A stretch of 64,000 nt of DNA, taken from NCBI RefSeq assembly GCF_030272615.1, contig NC_081405.1, forward strand, positions 472,988,008-473,052,007, read 5' to 3'. Positions 33,741-44,431 of the stretch are shown here, piece after piece. Each line of letters opens with the position of its first letter. Within the stretch, counting starts at the first letter, position 1. The position numbers were made by a program, and so were the translations under genes. Source of the DNA: Cryptomeria japonica. Lineage: Eukaryota; Streptophyta; Pinopsida; Cupressales; Cupressaceae. The notes beneath the pieces were generated by a model, which made no database searches, had not been told where the DNA came from, and saw only the letters and a program-made list of their open reading frames with translations.

Positions 33741-35080
33741 CTGGATGATTGGTTTATTTACCAGGTACATTAGTGCGTGATGGTCCACATAAAATGTGAA
33801 CGGTGTAGCCAACAGGTAGTGCCGGAACTTCTGTACCGTGTACACCATCCCTAGTGCCTCTCGCTCCGTTGTGCTGTAGTTCCGTTCAGCCCTTGACAGG
33901 AGTCTGCTTGCGAAAAAGACGGAATGGTCTAGTCCTTGCGCCCCTACCTACGCGAGGGTAGCACCAATTACAAAGTTGGAGGCATCGACGTATACGTGAA
34001 ATTCTTTGTTCCAGTCCGGGTATACCAATATCGGTGCACTCACCAGCCGATCTTTCAATTCTTTGAAGGCTTCTTCCTGCTCCGTACCCCACACGAACGG
34101 CTCTCCCTTCCTTGTCAGCTTATCTAAGGGCCAAGACACCTGCGCAAAGCCTTTGATGAATCTTCGATAGTAGCCGACATGGCCCAGGAATGATTTCACC
34201 CGTCACATTTGTTGGGCTCTCCATGTTGACAATCCCTCCTATCTTATTTGGGTCTGTCTTCAGACTTTCCTTACAAACGATGTGGCCTAGAAGCTTCCCT
34301 TGTGGTACCATAAACTTGCATTTCCTTGGGTTTAGGGCTAGCCTAGCCTTCCGACATCTTTCCATGCACTCCCCCAGAGCTTTCAAATGGGTGTCCTAAT
34401 CGCTAAAAATCGACCAGTCATCCAGGAATGCCCTGAAGTTTCCTACGGACATCTTGTCAAAAATGTGCAAAATTATTCTCTGAAAGGTTGCAGGCGCATT
34501 GCACAGTCCGAAGGGCATGCGATTATAGGCATACACCCCTTCCTCCACCACAAATGTGGTCTTCAGCTTGTCTTCTTCCGCAATACTTATCTGGTTGTAC
34601 CTGGAGAATCCATCAAGGAATGTGTATATCTCATGCCCGACAACTTCTTCCAGGATGCTGTCAGTAAATGGGATTAGAAATGGGTCTTTGATGGTTACTG
34701 CATTCAGGTACCTGAAGTCTACGCATATCCTTATCTGATTGGCTTCCTTCTTAAGAGATGACTATTGGGGAAACCCAGTCACTAGTTTACACTTTGAATA
34801 TGATCCCTGCTTCTAGCATTTTATTGATCTCCTCATTTACTTTGGCTGCGAAGTTTTTGTTCATCCTATACGGCCTCCTTCGTACTGGTTGCGCTCTTGG
34901 TACAAGGGTTATGCGATGTACGCATAGCTCTGACGGTACCCCCTTTAAGTCCTTGTAAGTCCGGGCAAAGATGTCCTTATATTCCAGGAATATCTTGAAG
35001 GCTGCTGCCTTTAGCATGGGGTTCGAGTCATCCCCTACAAGTATCATCTGTGGTTCTTCCTCATTGCCGAGATTAACCTT
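33741..35080 (-). pseudogene. RT: Element C reverse transcriptase and RNase H, main part
   Basis: Minus strand, several frames. Visible are an N-terminal piece (EYKDIFARTYKDLKGVPSEL, RRRPYRMN, 34787-35047), the YNRMPFGLCNAPATFQ region and an FLDDW catalytic motif near 34413-34428. The Y of the usual YxDD is F here, as seen in several plant Gypsy groups. A stop follows FSD (TAG, probably from CAG). The connection domain (HIVCKESLKTDPNKI, FLGHVGYYRRFIKGFAQVSW) and RNase H (FHVYVDASNFVIGATLA, stop, then FASRLLSRAERNYS and FRHYLLATPFTFYVDHHALM) complete it. Broken at NKPIIQG by insertion D, continuing at 26076. Confidence 0.85.
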
Positions 35081-35472
35081 CTTTACTCCTCTTTCCTCGT
35101 ACTTGATGGGTTTATCTCAGTCAAACTGGTGGGCTGGCGTGTCGTCCATCCGTGCCATTCCCTCCTGGTACCTACCGTACTCCAGGGGAAAGGATTGTTC
35201 TTCCATCCCGCCACTTGATTCTCCTGTCTCACATATTTGCAGCATGTGACACTTCGGGTGGAAGACCTCATAGTCCTCCATTTGCCAATGAAAGAGTCCG
35301 ACCAGTGAACTAGTTCCATCTTCGAAACATTCGTCGAGTTCCAACTCTCCTTCCTCGTCGGGCTCTTTCCCTCCTCTGTCTCCTTCAGAACCCCACTCCC
35401 ATCTATTTGAATCTTCTGAGTCGGAGTCGGATGACGCGAGCTCTTCATTGACGGACTGGTTCCTTAGATCGA

Positions 35473-35871
35473 TTACATACTTATGACCATCACTCTCAAT
35501 TGAGAGCGTATTCTTTTCCAGTTATGATTAGCTCTGGCCATGATCAACCATCCCCTTCCCAGGAGGGCGTCGTACACTTTTCTTTCTAGTGGGATGACTA
35601 TGAAATCCAGAAGGAATTGTTGCTTCCCGATTACCACCTTTTGTGCCATGAGGGTACCGAGGGGTTTGATACCGTGTTGATCTGCACCGACTAGGTGAAA
35701 GGTTGGTGGCCAGAGTGTAGGCTTGTCGAGGCTTTGCCAAGTTTCCTCCGGTAGTACGTTGACTCCGGACCCACCATCCACAATGGTGTTTGTGAGCTTT
35801 TGTCCCATTATATCCATCTCTACTACTGCCGGCTTCCGTCCAACGCTTACCGCGAGTAGCATAGGGTTCAT
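35473..35871 (-). pseudogene. pro: Element C aspartic protease
   Basis: A 132-codon minus-strand frame that begins four bases inside the end of gag (35868-35871), so translation would need a frameshift. Motifs: VEMDIMGQKLTNTIVDGGSG and VNVLPEETWQSL, then LERKVYDALLGRGWLI. The active site reads D-G-G instead of D-S/T-G. That may be a lineage variant, since Gly is found at this site in some plant elements, or an inactivating change. Downstream up to RT (35080-35472) is an acidic linker in a shifted frame. Confidence 0.75.
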
Positions 35872-37979
35872 GGCGTCCCAGATCCCTTCACCGGGTCCTT
35901 ACTACATGGTTCTGTCATCGTTTGGTGTTCCTGGCCGAGGGTAGTGTCCCCGGTGACATTTGTCAAAGCCATCCTCAACTGTGGCATGGTCTGCAGAAGG
36001 TCGGATACCCGTACGGGTACTATGGTTTGTAACATCTGCTTAATGATAGTTATCTTTGGTCCTGATCGGAGTGGTGTACAGGTAGCCAGGTGCGAGGCCC
36101 TTCGCTCTTTTGCCATCACTTGCTCGATATCCGCCATGGCTTCCTGAAGCCTTTCGTTTTTCGTGCGAGGGTCAGGATACATCGCTTTCTTGTTTTGCAA
36201 TCTTGTGATTGCCAACACATCTTCTCTCGGTCCTTCCACGTCTAGCATATTCACCCCTTTTTGCTTTGGGCAATCTATGTCCTCGTGATTTTTTGGGCCG
36301 CACCATCTGCACAACAAACTTCCTGCATCACCCCCGTTTTGGCATTCCCGCGCAAAGTGACCCCATTCGTTGCACTTCCTGCATTGAATCATGGGTCGCC
36401 CCTTCGCGTCGTATTGAATTCTACTCCTTGGTGTGTTATTATTGGATCTATTGTTACCTCGCCGATTGTTTCTGTACCCTCCAGGGGAGGCGTCAAAGTT
36501 TGCTGTTAGCTTTAGAGGTGTCACCGGCGGTGTGGTTTGGTCGGGTTGGGCGTAGAGCACTTGTGTGCTCCGTGCTTTCAAGTTGTACGGGCATTCCTTA
36601 GTGGAATGTCCCATTACTTGGCAGATGTCACATAAAACTTTGCGGGGACAACTTCCTTTAATGTGTGCTTCAGTCTTGCAGTCGGTGCACCATAGTTCTT
36701 TTCCTTCCTTGCTACTTTCCTTGTCACCCTTTAATTCCTTCATCATCCTCATCATATCCTTCCGGAGCGCTTGCATGGTTTTGGACCCCCCATCGCTGTC
36801 TTCATCTGTACTGTCACCGTCGCTCATCCATCGCTTCCCCCGGGATGCCTTGTTTTTACTTTCAATATCCATCGGGCGGTTGTATGCTTCATCATACGAT
36901 GGCGGAGGGACCACTTTCATTGTCCGTCTCAGGGACGGTACCAATCCTTCCACAAACCATCGCTTCTTGAGGCCATCCGCCAGCTGGTTCTCCATTTTGT
37001 TAAGTAGTTCCCTTAGCCTTCTGTTATATGCGCGTATGCTTTCATTTTTTCCTTGTTTGGTGTTGTAAATCTCCGCCACAATTTCGTTGTCATCTCGTAG
37101 GAGTTTGAACTCTTCCTCGAAGGCCTTCTTCAGATTGCTCCAGGACGTTTTATACTGGGCATCGAGGTCCATATACCAGTAAATGGCTATTCCTCGCAGA
37201 GTGGCTGGAAATGCCTTCAACCAGTAATCCCGATCGTCCTGGCCATTTGCCTCCCAATTGTTCACGCATGTCTTACAATGCCGTACGGGGTCCTTTGACC
37301 GGTCGCCCATGAATTTTGGAAGTTTTTGCTTCTCCGGGGTGTGTGCCATTGTTCTTGTCTGGATGGTTTTATGTAGTGCTTGGAAATGGCTATATGTCGG
37401 GTAGGTATTATGTGTCCGGGAGGTACCGTACGCTCTTGGTCTGGTTGGGCCCCTGTCAGCAGGGCTTTGGTCACCCTCGCTCCTATAGTCCTTCCTTCCC
37501 GAGGTTTTCGGATCTGACCCTCCTATTTTGATACCCTCTGATAAGGACAAATTCTTAATGCCAGATAATGTTGCTTCAAAAATAGTGGCGATCTCTTCAT
37601 GTAGGTCTCGTACCGCCTCCTCTCCTTGTTCAGAATATTCTGATGGGTTGCTTTGCAACTCGGCTCCGGAGTCCTCTTCACTTGACGTCGAGTGTGGGGC
37701 CTGGTCGGCGAGATCTTCCTCCGCTACGTCTGGAAGTGGCAGCTTCCTGGCGGCCTCGGCCAACTCCTTCCACGTACACGGCTTTTGCCTCTCCCGACTA
37801 CGACTTCGACTCACACTTTGACTTCTGCTGTGTTTCTCCGGACTCTTCGAGTCGGCAACCTCCCTTAGCCGCCGTCTCCTTTCGGCCTGCTCTTTTATGC
37901 GGAGAGATCTCCATACAGTTCCCTTGGCTACTCCTTTGGTGGTAGTGGAACGTTTGTCTTTGTTTGGCCGTAGGGGCAT
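35868..37979 (-). pseudogene. gag: Element C gag with four CCHC zinc knuckles
   Basis: An open frame of 703 codons from the ATG at 37979 (the codon before is TTG, and a stop lies ten codons upstream). The N-terminal 130 residues are basic then acidic (SRSQSVSRSRSRERQK). Capsid-like residues at about 245-375 include YWLKAFPATLRGIAIYWYMD and AYNRRLRELLNKMENQLADG. Four zinc knuckles occupy about residues 427-572: CTDCKTEAHIKGSC, CDICQVMGHSTKEC, CRKCNEWGHFAREC and CRWCGPKNHEDIDC, each C-x2-C-x4-H-x4-C. Plant Gypsy Gags usually have one or two. The frame is open throughout, but the true upstream start was probably disturbed by the duplication at 37691-39239. Protease overlaps its end by four bases. 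Confidence 0.8.
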
Positions 37980-38317
37980 CAAGTGCCAGAGGTACGGCGC
38001 CGACTAGCCTCCCTCTCCTCTTCCTCCCTACGGTTCCGCTCCTTGTACCTTTAGAGTACTTGTTGCCGCCGAAGTTCCTATGCCGTCTCCTCCCTTCGGT
38101 CTTGGAGTGCAATCAGATTTCTGGAGAGTAACCTTGGAATACTTCCGAGCAGGTCAAAGACGGGGGTGCTGACTGTGAGTTCACCACGTACCGTGCCTTC
38201 CGAGATGGCTCTCTCCTGAGCCTATATCTGCATGTACTGCATGACCGACATATCCCACAACTCCACCAAGTCTGCCGTCAACTGATCCTCTCGTTCCTCT
38301 TCCTTGGTACTCTCTTC
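37691..38317. repeat. First copy of a 0.63-kb duplication in element C leader/gag start
   Basis: Matches 38616-39239 with a handful of substitutions. It contains the start of gag (MPLRPNKDKRSTTT on the minus strand). The copies are separated by 300 bp of hAT-derived sequence. Confidence 0.9.
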
Positions 38318-38617
38318 TTTATGCACCTAAAGAAACCCGCCTTCACCTCATCATCCCGAATCGGTGTCACTCTACCTAGTCTAGCCTTGTACCACTTAGG
38401 ATTCAAGGCAAAGGCAGCAATATGCTAAGGAGTGTTCAACTTTTCCCATCTACGCTGAATGATAGGCCGGATTTGCTCATTGTAGAATGCTAGAGAGGGG
38501 TCCTTCACTCGCACAACAACCCTCATCTAGTCAAGCATAGAGTCAATGCACTCATACACCTCTCCAAGGTTAGGTGTATACCCATCTGCTTGCAGGAGCA
38601 CCTAGGACTTAGGCTAG
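38318..38617. other. 300-bp templated insertion copied from the hAT/LTR Y junction
   Basis: About 99% identical, same orientation, to 42536-42835: 270 bp of hAT transposase gene plus the first 30 bp of solo LTR Y. Visible differences are a C/T change and a one-base indel next to the Y junction. Breakpoints carry microhomology (TCTTC on the left, AGT on the right). It sits between the two copies of the C leader duplication. Confidence 0.9.
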
Positions 38618-39239
38618 TGTGGGGCCTGGTCGGCGAGATCTTCCTCCGCTACGTCTGGAAGTGGCAGCTTCCTGGCGACCTCGGCCAACTCCTTCCACGT
38701 ATACGGCTTTTGCCTCTCCCGACTACGACTTCGACTCACACTCTGACTTCTGTTGTGTTTCTCCGGACTCTTCGAGTCGGCAACCTCCCTTAGCCGCCGT
38801 CTCCTTTCGGCCTGCTCTTTTATGTGGAGAGATCTTCGTACAGTTCCCTTGGCTACTCCTTCGGTGGTAGTGGAACGTTTGTCTTTGTTTGGCCGTAGGG
38901 GCATCAAGTGCCAGAGGTACGGCGCCGACTAGCCTCCCTCTCCTCTTCCTCCCTACGGTTCCGCTCCTCGTACCTTTAGAGTACTTGTTGCCGCCGAAGT
39001 TCCTATGCCGTCTCCTCCCTTCGGTCTTGGAGTGCAATCAGATTTCTGGAGAGTAACCTTGGAATACTTCCGAGCAGGTCAAAGACGGGGGTGCTGACTG
39101 TGAGTTCACCACGTACCGTGCCTTCCGAGATGGCTCTCTCCTGAGCCTATATCTGCATGTACTGCATGACCGACATATCCCACAACTCCACCAAGTCTGC
39201 CGTCAACTGATCCTCTCGTTCCTCTTCCGTGGTACTCTC
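38618..39239. repeat. Second copy of the element C leader/gag-start duplication
   Basis: On the minus strand this encodes the same Gag N-terminus (ATG at 38904), running into the hAT-derived filler and stopping at 38614. It would have been the original start of gag; the duplication separates it from the main gag frame. Confidence 0.85.
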
Positions 39240-39337
39240 TTCGTGCGTGTCGCTGTCCACGACAATTAATTGCTGGTTGAATGGCCGACCCATTAATTGC
39301 TTCCGCCTGCTACCATAGTTATCTCCAGGTTCGTTCA

Positions 39338-39350
39338 GGCAACGGCGCCA
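39338..39350 (-). promoter_or_regulatory. Element C primer-binding site, tRNA-Asp type
   Basis: The minus strand reads TGGCGCCGTTGCC, three bases after the 5' LTR. It complements the 3' end of plant tRNA-Asp (GGCAACGGCGCCA). Confidence 0.8.
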
Positions 39351-39353
39351 CAA

Positions 39354-39702
39354 TGTTTAGTCCTTAATGTAAGGTTGGTGAATGAACAGATAACACAGTG
39401 TTTTCCACACGTACCAAATACTCATGTAACAGAACAGTCATACATCACAACATAAATAACAATGATACCAGTTTGACTAGAAGAGTTATACCTTTATTCA
39501 AGTGTCCAGAATGTCCATACATAATCTCCCCTGCCGAGGTTCCAACCAAACAATATATAGACCCGACGGTTGGTCAAGTTGCCAACCGTCACCAACTCCC
39601 AACTATCCGACGGGAACCTCTCGGCAACAAACATAATCATAAACACAACATAACACACTTATAAATATTATTCTTACTAATGTACGTTATTTACCCCTAA
39701 CA
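39354..39702 (-). repeat. Element C 5' LTR
   Basis: 349 bp matching 19580-19928. It contains a likely TATA box (minus CTATATATTG, 39551-39560). Followed on the plus strand by target duplication AACTC at 39703-39707. Confidence 0.95.
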
Positions 39703-39835
39703 AACTCCTTCCTCATTAGTGGCTCAATCTTGGGGTTTATTGGCCTTTGCTTCTGTTTAACTGGCTTTGATAATGACTTTCCACTTCCAGTGATAGGTTG
39801 AAATGTCACTTTGATACACTCAAACCTGCCCATAC
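39703..39835 (-). pseudogene. RT: Element B reverse transcriptase, start portion
   Basis: The minus strand reads FECIKVTFQPITGSGKSLSK, then PINPKIEPLMRKELTKL, and continues in frame across element C into IEANIIFPTKHSSG at 19579. Upstream of about 39835 I see no further element B coding sequence; protease and gag are absent or decayed. Confidence 0.8.
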
Positions 39836-41537
39836 AAGCCACAACCAGCTATATTTCTGTCCAGCAAGTCACCACTTTAAGTCACCCAGTAGAAGCATAC
39901 TAATTGCCCATCGCAAAGGGTTCTTCAATGCCTGTGAGGTTTTGTTTACACCAGATATTGAATGTTTAAATATTCGCCCAGGCAATAGTAATTCAAATGC
40001 CCAACTATCATTCATTATGACACCCAGCTGTGAGTGTGGTAATGCTAAACTGCAGAAAATGCTCATATGCCAGCAATTAATGTTTCAACGCTCAGCCTAG
40101 GCAAACAATCATGCCAAACCAACTCCATAGATCATGGTGTCCAATCTGGAACAGTCATTTGTATCAGTCACTCAGCAGATACCACTCTCACATCCCTCTC
40201 AAAACTGGTTTCTTCTTGCATGAAACTCACGACTAGCACTTCTCGTTCACACGCCTAGCATAATATGGTAAAGATGACCAGCATTGAACCTTTGAATGAC
40301 TTCCAATCAAAGCACAACTCCGACACCCAGCTTCTCAAACTTCCACGCCAAATGCACAGAATGTAGGTGCCCAACAAAAAGAAATATCCCTCCTGAAAAG
40401 CTTTCAGACAATACTTACAAATGTTCCATCAATTTGTCTTGCCCGCAAGATTTCACAAATTGTAAATCTTCAATCATTGAATCTCTTGCATGAAACCTAC
40501 GTAGTTCCACCTGTAACTAGCTAGGGTAGATATCCCACTACTGAAACTGATTTCTCTTCAGGTTTCTGTCCTAGGGTTTTTCTCCACAAGAAGCTCTAAA
40601 CTCGCAATAGAAATAAATAATCATACCAATTGAACTTCAATTTCCTTTTTTAATTTTCCTTAGAACATTCCAAAAGGGATTTTCAACTTCCACTTAAAAT
40701 TATTCATTAAAGCACATTTTCAATGTGACTTTTAATATTTCCTTTTCATTTTCACTAAAGTCACTTTATTAAATAAATTAAAATAAAACTATCCATAAAA
40801 TTTACTTTATTGGACATTCAAATAATTAATTTAATTTATTCCTTTATATCCTGAATTTAGCCTACGAAATTTAAATAGGATAAACAGGCCATTTTCGACT
40901 ATTCCTTGGAAGGGAACATTACATCAACTTATCTAGGGTATAAACTCACATATAAAGATCAATATTAACTTGTAAGAATAATCTCAGTATCCTTAAGATG
41001 TTAGACACATAATTGATAACCGTTTCAATATAATGTCATAACAATTTAATTAATTGTCAACACACATCAAACATGCTAAGGGGAGAAAGAGTAGCGATTG
41101 AGAGTGTATGCCATAAAAGCCCTTTGCAAGATCAATCTTAACAGCATAATTCAGGTACTTCCAAATGATTAATGTCAAACCAAATAAATATTTAGTGAAA
41201 TGCATCAATTATAGAGAGAAGGTATCAACCATAGAAACTTCCTAAAAGTTATGATACGAAACTATGGGACCTAGGAACATGAGGATTATTGGGCAAGATT
41301 ACATCCTCCTCCCCTGTAATTAAACTACAGCATAATTATGCAAGAAAATATACCAACTAGACCTCCAAATAGGAGACAAGACTTACCACATTAGCCAATG
41401 ATTTAGGGGATCCAGGAGGCCCCAAATCAAAATCTCAGCTAGAGAATAGTCCACTACTAGAATAACTATGATATCCACACCAAGGCAGATTTAGATGAAC
41501 ATGATCTATTTATTATAGGGCTTGACTCTAAAGTAAG
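39836..41537. other. Unassigned AT-rich region; possible LTR remnant to about 40923
   Basis: No supported gene. A 65-codon minus-strand frame (39869-40066, LGVIMNDSWAFELLLPGRIF) has no motif I recognise. The stretch ending GGGAACATTACA at 40923 looks like an LTR edge on the minus strand (TGTAATGTTCCC), but no partner or target duplication is visible. The rest, up to the hAT target duplication, is AT-rich and featureless. Confidence 0.35.
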
Positions 41538-41545
41538 GTTCTCTT
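41538..41545. repeat. hAT target-site duplication GTTCTCTT (left)
   Basis: Exact 8-bp match to 47253-47260, flanking terminal inverted repeats. Eight bp is the hallmark length of hAT elements. Confidence 0.9.
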
Positions 41546-42029
41546 CAGTGTTCCATGGGTGTTGGGGACGGGGGGACGGGGGGACCAAGGGCCTATGTTT
41601 GGGGACGACGGGGGGAGGACAGGGGGGTGGCGGGGTGGTGGTGCTGATATAGTTATACATATACATATAGTACTTGAAAAACTAGTTTTGAAAAGATGTA
41701 TGACACTATAACAATATAAGAATTACATTTCAAATTAAACTATAGGAAATTTGAAATACTAAATCTAAATACCAAGATTTCTTCAATGCGAATTGCTAGT
41801 TGTTAAATAAAATTTGACAAATGAAATTGTCAAATTGGAGATTTCTATTATATCGAAAAAGGAAAATATGAATATCTGATGCCATTGCAAAGTCTATAAT
41901 AATAAACATGATTACATGATTCATCATTACAATGAGTAGCCAAATACAAATACTAATAGAAATAGCATTACAAAAGAGACTACAGTCAAAGACAAAATGA
42001 CAAAACTCAAAATGTAGCTAATGGAGGCC

Positions 42030-42800
42030 TCTAATCATTTGCGAACTCCTCCTCACTGGAACTGCTGGACTCCTGATGATCAAGATCCCTCAAGCTCACA
42101 CCAACTAGCCCTGCATTTGAAGTGGTAGGATCATCCTCATCAATCTGTGAAGGCTCCTCTGGCTCTACATCCCATCTTGCCGCTGGACTCTCCTTGTACA
42201 CAAGTGTCTTGCGATCCATGAGATGCAAATCACTGTGGACGGCCCCCAAGCTTCTCTGCTCTCTTAGAGGTAAGTCTTATTCTCTTAAGAGAGTGGATGA
42301 AGCTATATGTAGACCAGTTCCTCTCAGTAGCTGAAGAACTGGAAACCTGGGATAGCAGACGGATGGCTAGAGTGGTGGTCAAAGATTTCGGGCCATGACA
42401 ATTCCACCACAAAAGTGGGTCCTCCTGTGCCATAGTTTCTATATCCATCTTTGCTGCATCTGAATAACCTCTAAGAGTGGCAAATCTTCCCCACTCAGTG
42501 CGAATGGTGCCGGCATCTTTGGAATCAAACATCTTCTTTATGCACCTAAAGAAACCCGCCTTCACCTCATCATCCCGAATCGGTGTCACTCTACCTAGTC
42601 TAGCCTTGTACCACTTAGGATTCAAGGCAAAGGCAGCAATATGCTAAGGAGTGTTCAACTTTTCCCATCTACGCTGAATGATAGGCCGGATTTGCTCATT
42701 GTAGAATGCTAGAGAGGGGTCCTTCACTCGCACAACAACCCTCATCTAGTCAAGCATAGAGTCAATGCACTCATACACCTCTCCAAGGTTAGGTGCATAC
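42030..42800 (-). pseudogene. hAT transposase, C-terminal dimerisation part
   Basis: Minus strand. LGEVYECIDSMLD, a stop, then VKDPSLAFYNEQIRPIIQRR, WEKLNTP, FALNPKWYKARLGRV, and the hAT family C-terminal dimerisation domain DPLLWWNCHG, SSSSATERNWSTYSFIHS, KRIRLTSKRAEKL (frame 42230-42625). The ERNWS glutamate region is intact. A frameshift near 42235 leads to an acidic tail (42031-42249, SSSSSEEEFAND). The domain is separated from the catalytic part by solo LTR Y. Confidence 0.88.
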
Positions 42801-42805
42801 CCATC
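42801..42805. repeat. Target-site duplication CCATC of solo LTR Y (left)
   Basis: Recurs at 44427-44431. Confidence 0.75.
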
Positions 42806-44426
42806 TGGTGCAGGAGCACCTAGGACTTAGGCTAGTAGTTTTCTCAATTTTGGCTTGTACTGACCCTAGCCAAGTCAGGTAGTGAATAAGGACTCCAGGA
42901 GGGTCCAAGTGTGAGTGTGATGAGTGAAATGTAGGCCTAGTAGAGTTAGTTTCTTCCTAGGTTTGCATTTTGTGCATAAATAGTGGTTTGAATAGGTAGT
43001 TGACCTTCTTGATGGTCAAAAGTGTCAAAACTTGGTATAAGCATTAGGGAGGGTTAAATTAGTCTTAGACATGTTTTAAAAGTCATGTGTGATGACTTAG
43101 AATAGGCCTCATAGGTTGAGAAGGCCAAAAAGTGAAAAAGTGCAAAGTTGCAAAAAGTTGTCATGACAACTTTTGTCCTAAATTGGTTAGCGATGGAGTT
43201 AGGGATTGTCCAACGCCCTAGGATGACTCCACACGTGGAGAATACTATAAGAACCCTCTCCTGCACGGTTACCATGGTTGGAGCTATTGTTTTGTAAGAT
43301 CAACAATCTGAAACTACTCATTTTTCAAACTAGTCGGCAACATTTTGGCTTGTTTTGTTCATTTTGTAATTGCAAATGGATTGAATCCATTGATCCAGTA
43401 ATGGATTGAGTTTCTTTGGTGTGTTACAGAGTTGTTAGTTCCATTTCAAGCTTTGTAGATAGTTAGTATTAGTGTTTTCTTGTTTTAGTTTGCAAACAGC
43501 CAGTTTTGGCTTGTATATAGCAGTTTTATGTAAAATGGTTGCCCCATGAATTCCACATGTGCTACCATCACAGCCTGTTGGGACATGGAAGACAACCACT
43601 TGTACAGTGTACATATGCAGGGACAAGTGCTGGAGATGACATTTAATATGACTGTCACCTTGTTCTAGGCGAGTCCAGGAGCAACTTGGCTAGAGGAGAC
43701 AGGGTGAAATTGAAGTGCAAAGTGCAGGGGTGAATGCCAAACCACCAGCTAAGCTTTTGGAGGGGTGTATGAAGTTAGTACAGAGTTGCCAATGCAAGGG
43801 GAAGCCTTGACAAAGTCATTTGTTGCCCAAACACCAACTTGACCAGTCATTGCCGGTTAGAAGGCCCAGAAACCCTTCAAAACCCTCATTTTGGGGTTAG
43901 GACATTGTACGGTGGAGTAAGGAACCAAAACCACAAAAATCACTTGAGGTTAGATGAGTCATTGAAGAAAATCCAAACTTGCTATGGGGTCTTTTGGACC
44001 GTTTTCACTCAAGCCCTAAAAAACCGGATTTTGGAGGCCTAATAGGGCTAATTCCTTGTAGCCCTTTTCTAGGCAAAATATTGAAATCGGTAAGAAAGCT
44101 AATGATTGCAAACCTCAAATGGACCCAAAAGCTATTCAAAACATGTTAGAAGCCACCTCCACACCTCTGCATCAACTCATAACAGTAGGAGGTCAATTTG
44201 ACAAGTTGAAGCCAAGACAACCATGATGAGCACATGGGAAGCATTGTGAATTGGTAGGGTTCCTAGCTAAAACACTTGAAGCAAACACCTTGGAATGGTT
44301 AAGAAGCAAGCCTTAGAAGAGAATGAGAAGGACTTGGAGGTCTAGAGTGCAATTAGGCCTGGAGAGTTGGTGGAATTGAGCAACACCAACTAGGTGAAGT
44401 GTTAGCAAACTAGGTGAACCCCATCA
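42806..44426 (+). mobile_element. Solo LTR Y, element A family
   Basis: 1,621 bp beginning TGGTGCAGGAGCACCTAG and ending CCCCATCA, the ends of element A's LTR, with target duplication CCATC. The interior is clearly related but diverged (shared TCAATTTTGGCTTG, GTGAATAAGG and similar). No coding capacity. Removing it rejoins VIRYGDGDG with APNLGEVYECIDSM of the hAT transposase. Its first 30 bp were copied into element C at 38588-38617, so Y inserted before that event. Confidence 0.85.
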
Positions 44427-44431
44427 CCATC

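Larger units (their letters stand above)
19580..39702 (-). mobile_element. Element C: 20.1-kb Gypsy retrotransposon containing insertion D
   Basis: Minus strand, bounded by 349-bp LTRs with TGTTAG/AAACA-type ends and an exact 5-bp target duplication AACTC (19575-19579, 39703-39707). Without D it is about 12.5 kb. Order on the minus strand: 5' LTR, tRNA-Asp primer-binding site, gag with four zinc knuckles, protease, RT, RNase H, integrase, a 4.6-kb extra coding region, polypurine tract, 3' LTR. There is no chromodomain. A tRNA-Asp primer and extra sequence between integrase and the 3' LTR are typical of the Athila/Tat group. By eye the LTRs differ at about 16-17 positions, near 5%, mostly transitions. 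It contains many stops, so it is inactive. Confidence 0.92.

Noticed and set aside
39147-39353. Start of element C gag at 39353
   Set aside because: The first codon is TTG and the frame overlaps the tRNA-Asp primer-binding site, so it is leader sequence. It also ends at a stop before the known Gag N-terminus.
39869-40066. Protease of element B
   Set aside because: No D-S/T-G motif and no similarity to protease flanking segments; also not in frame with the RT start.
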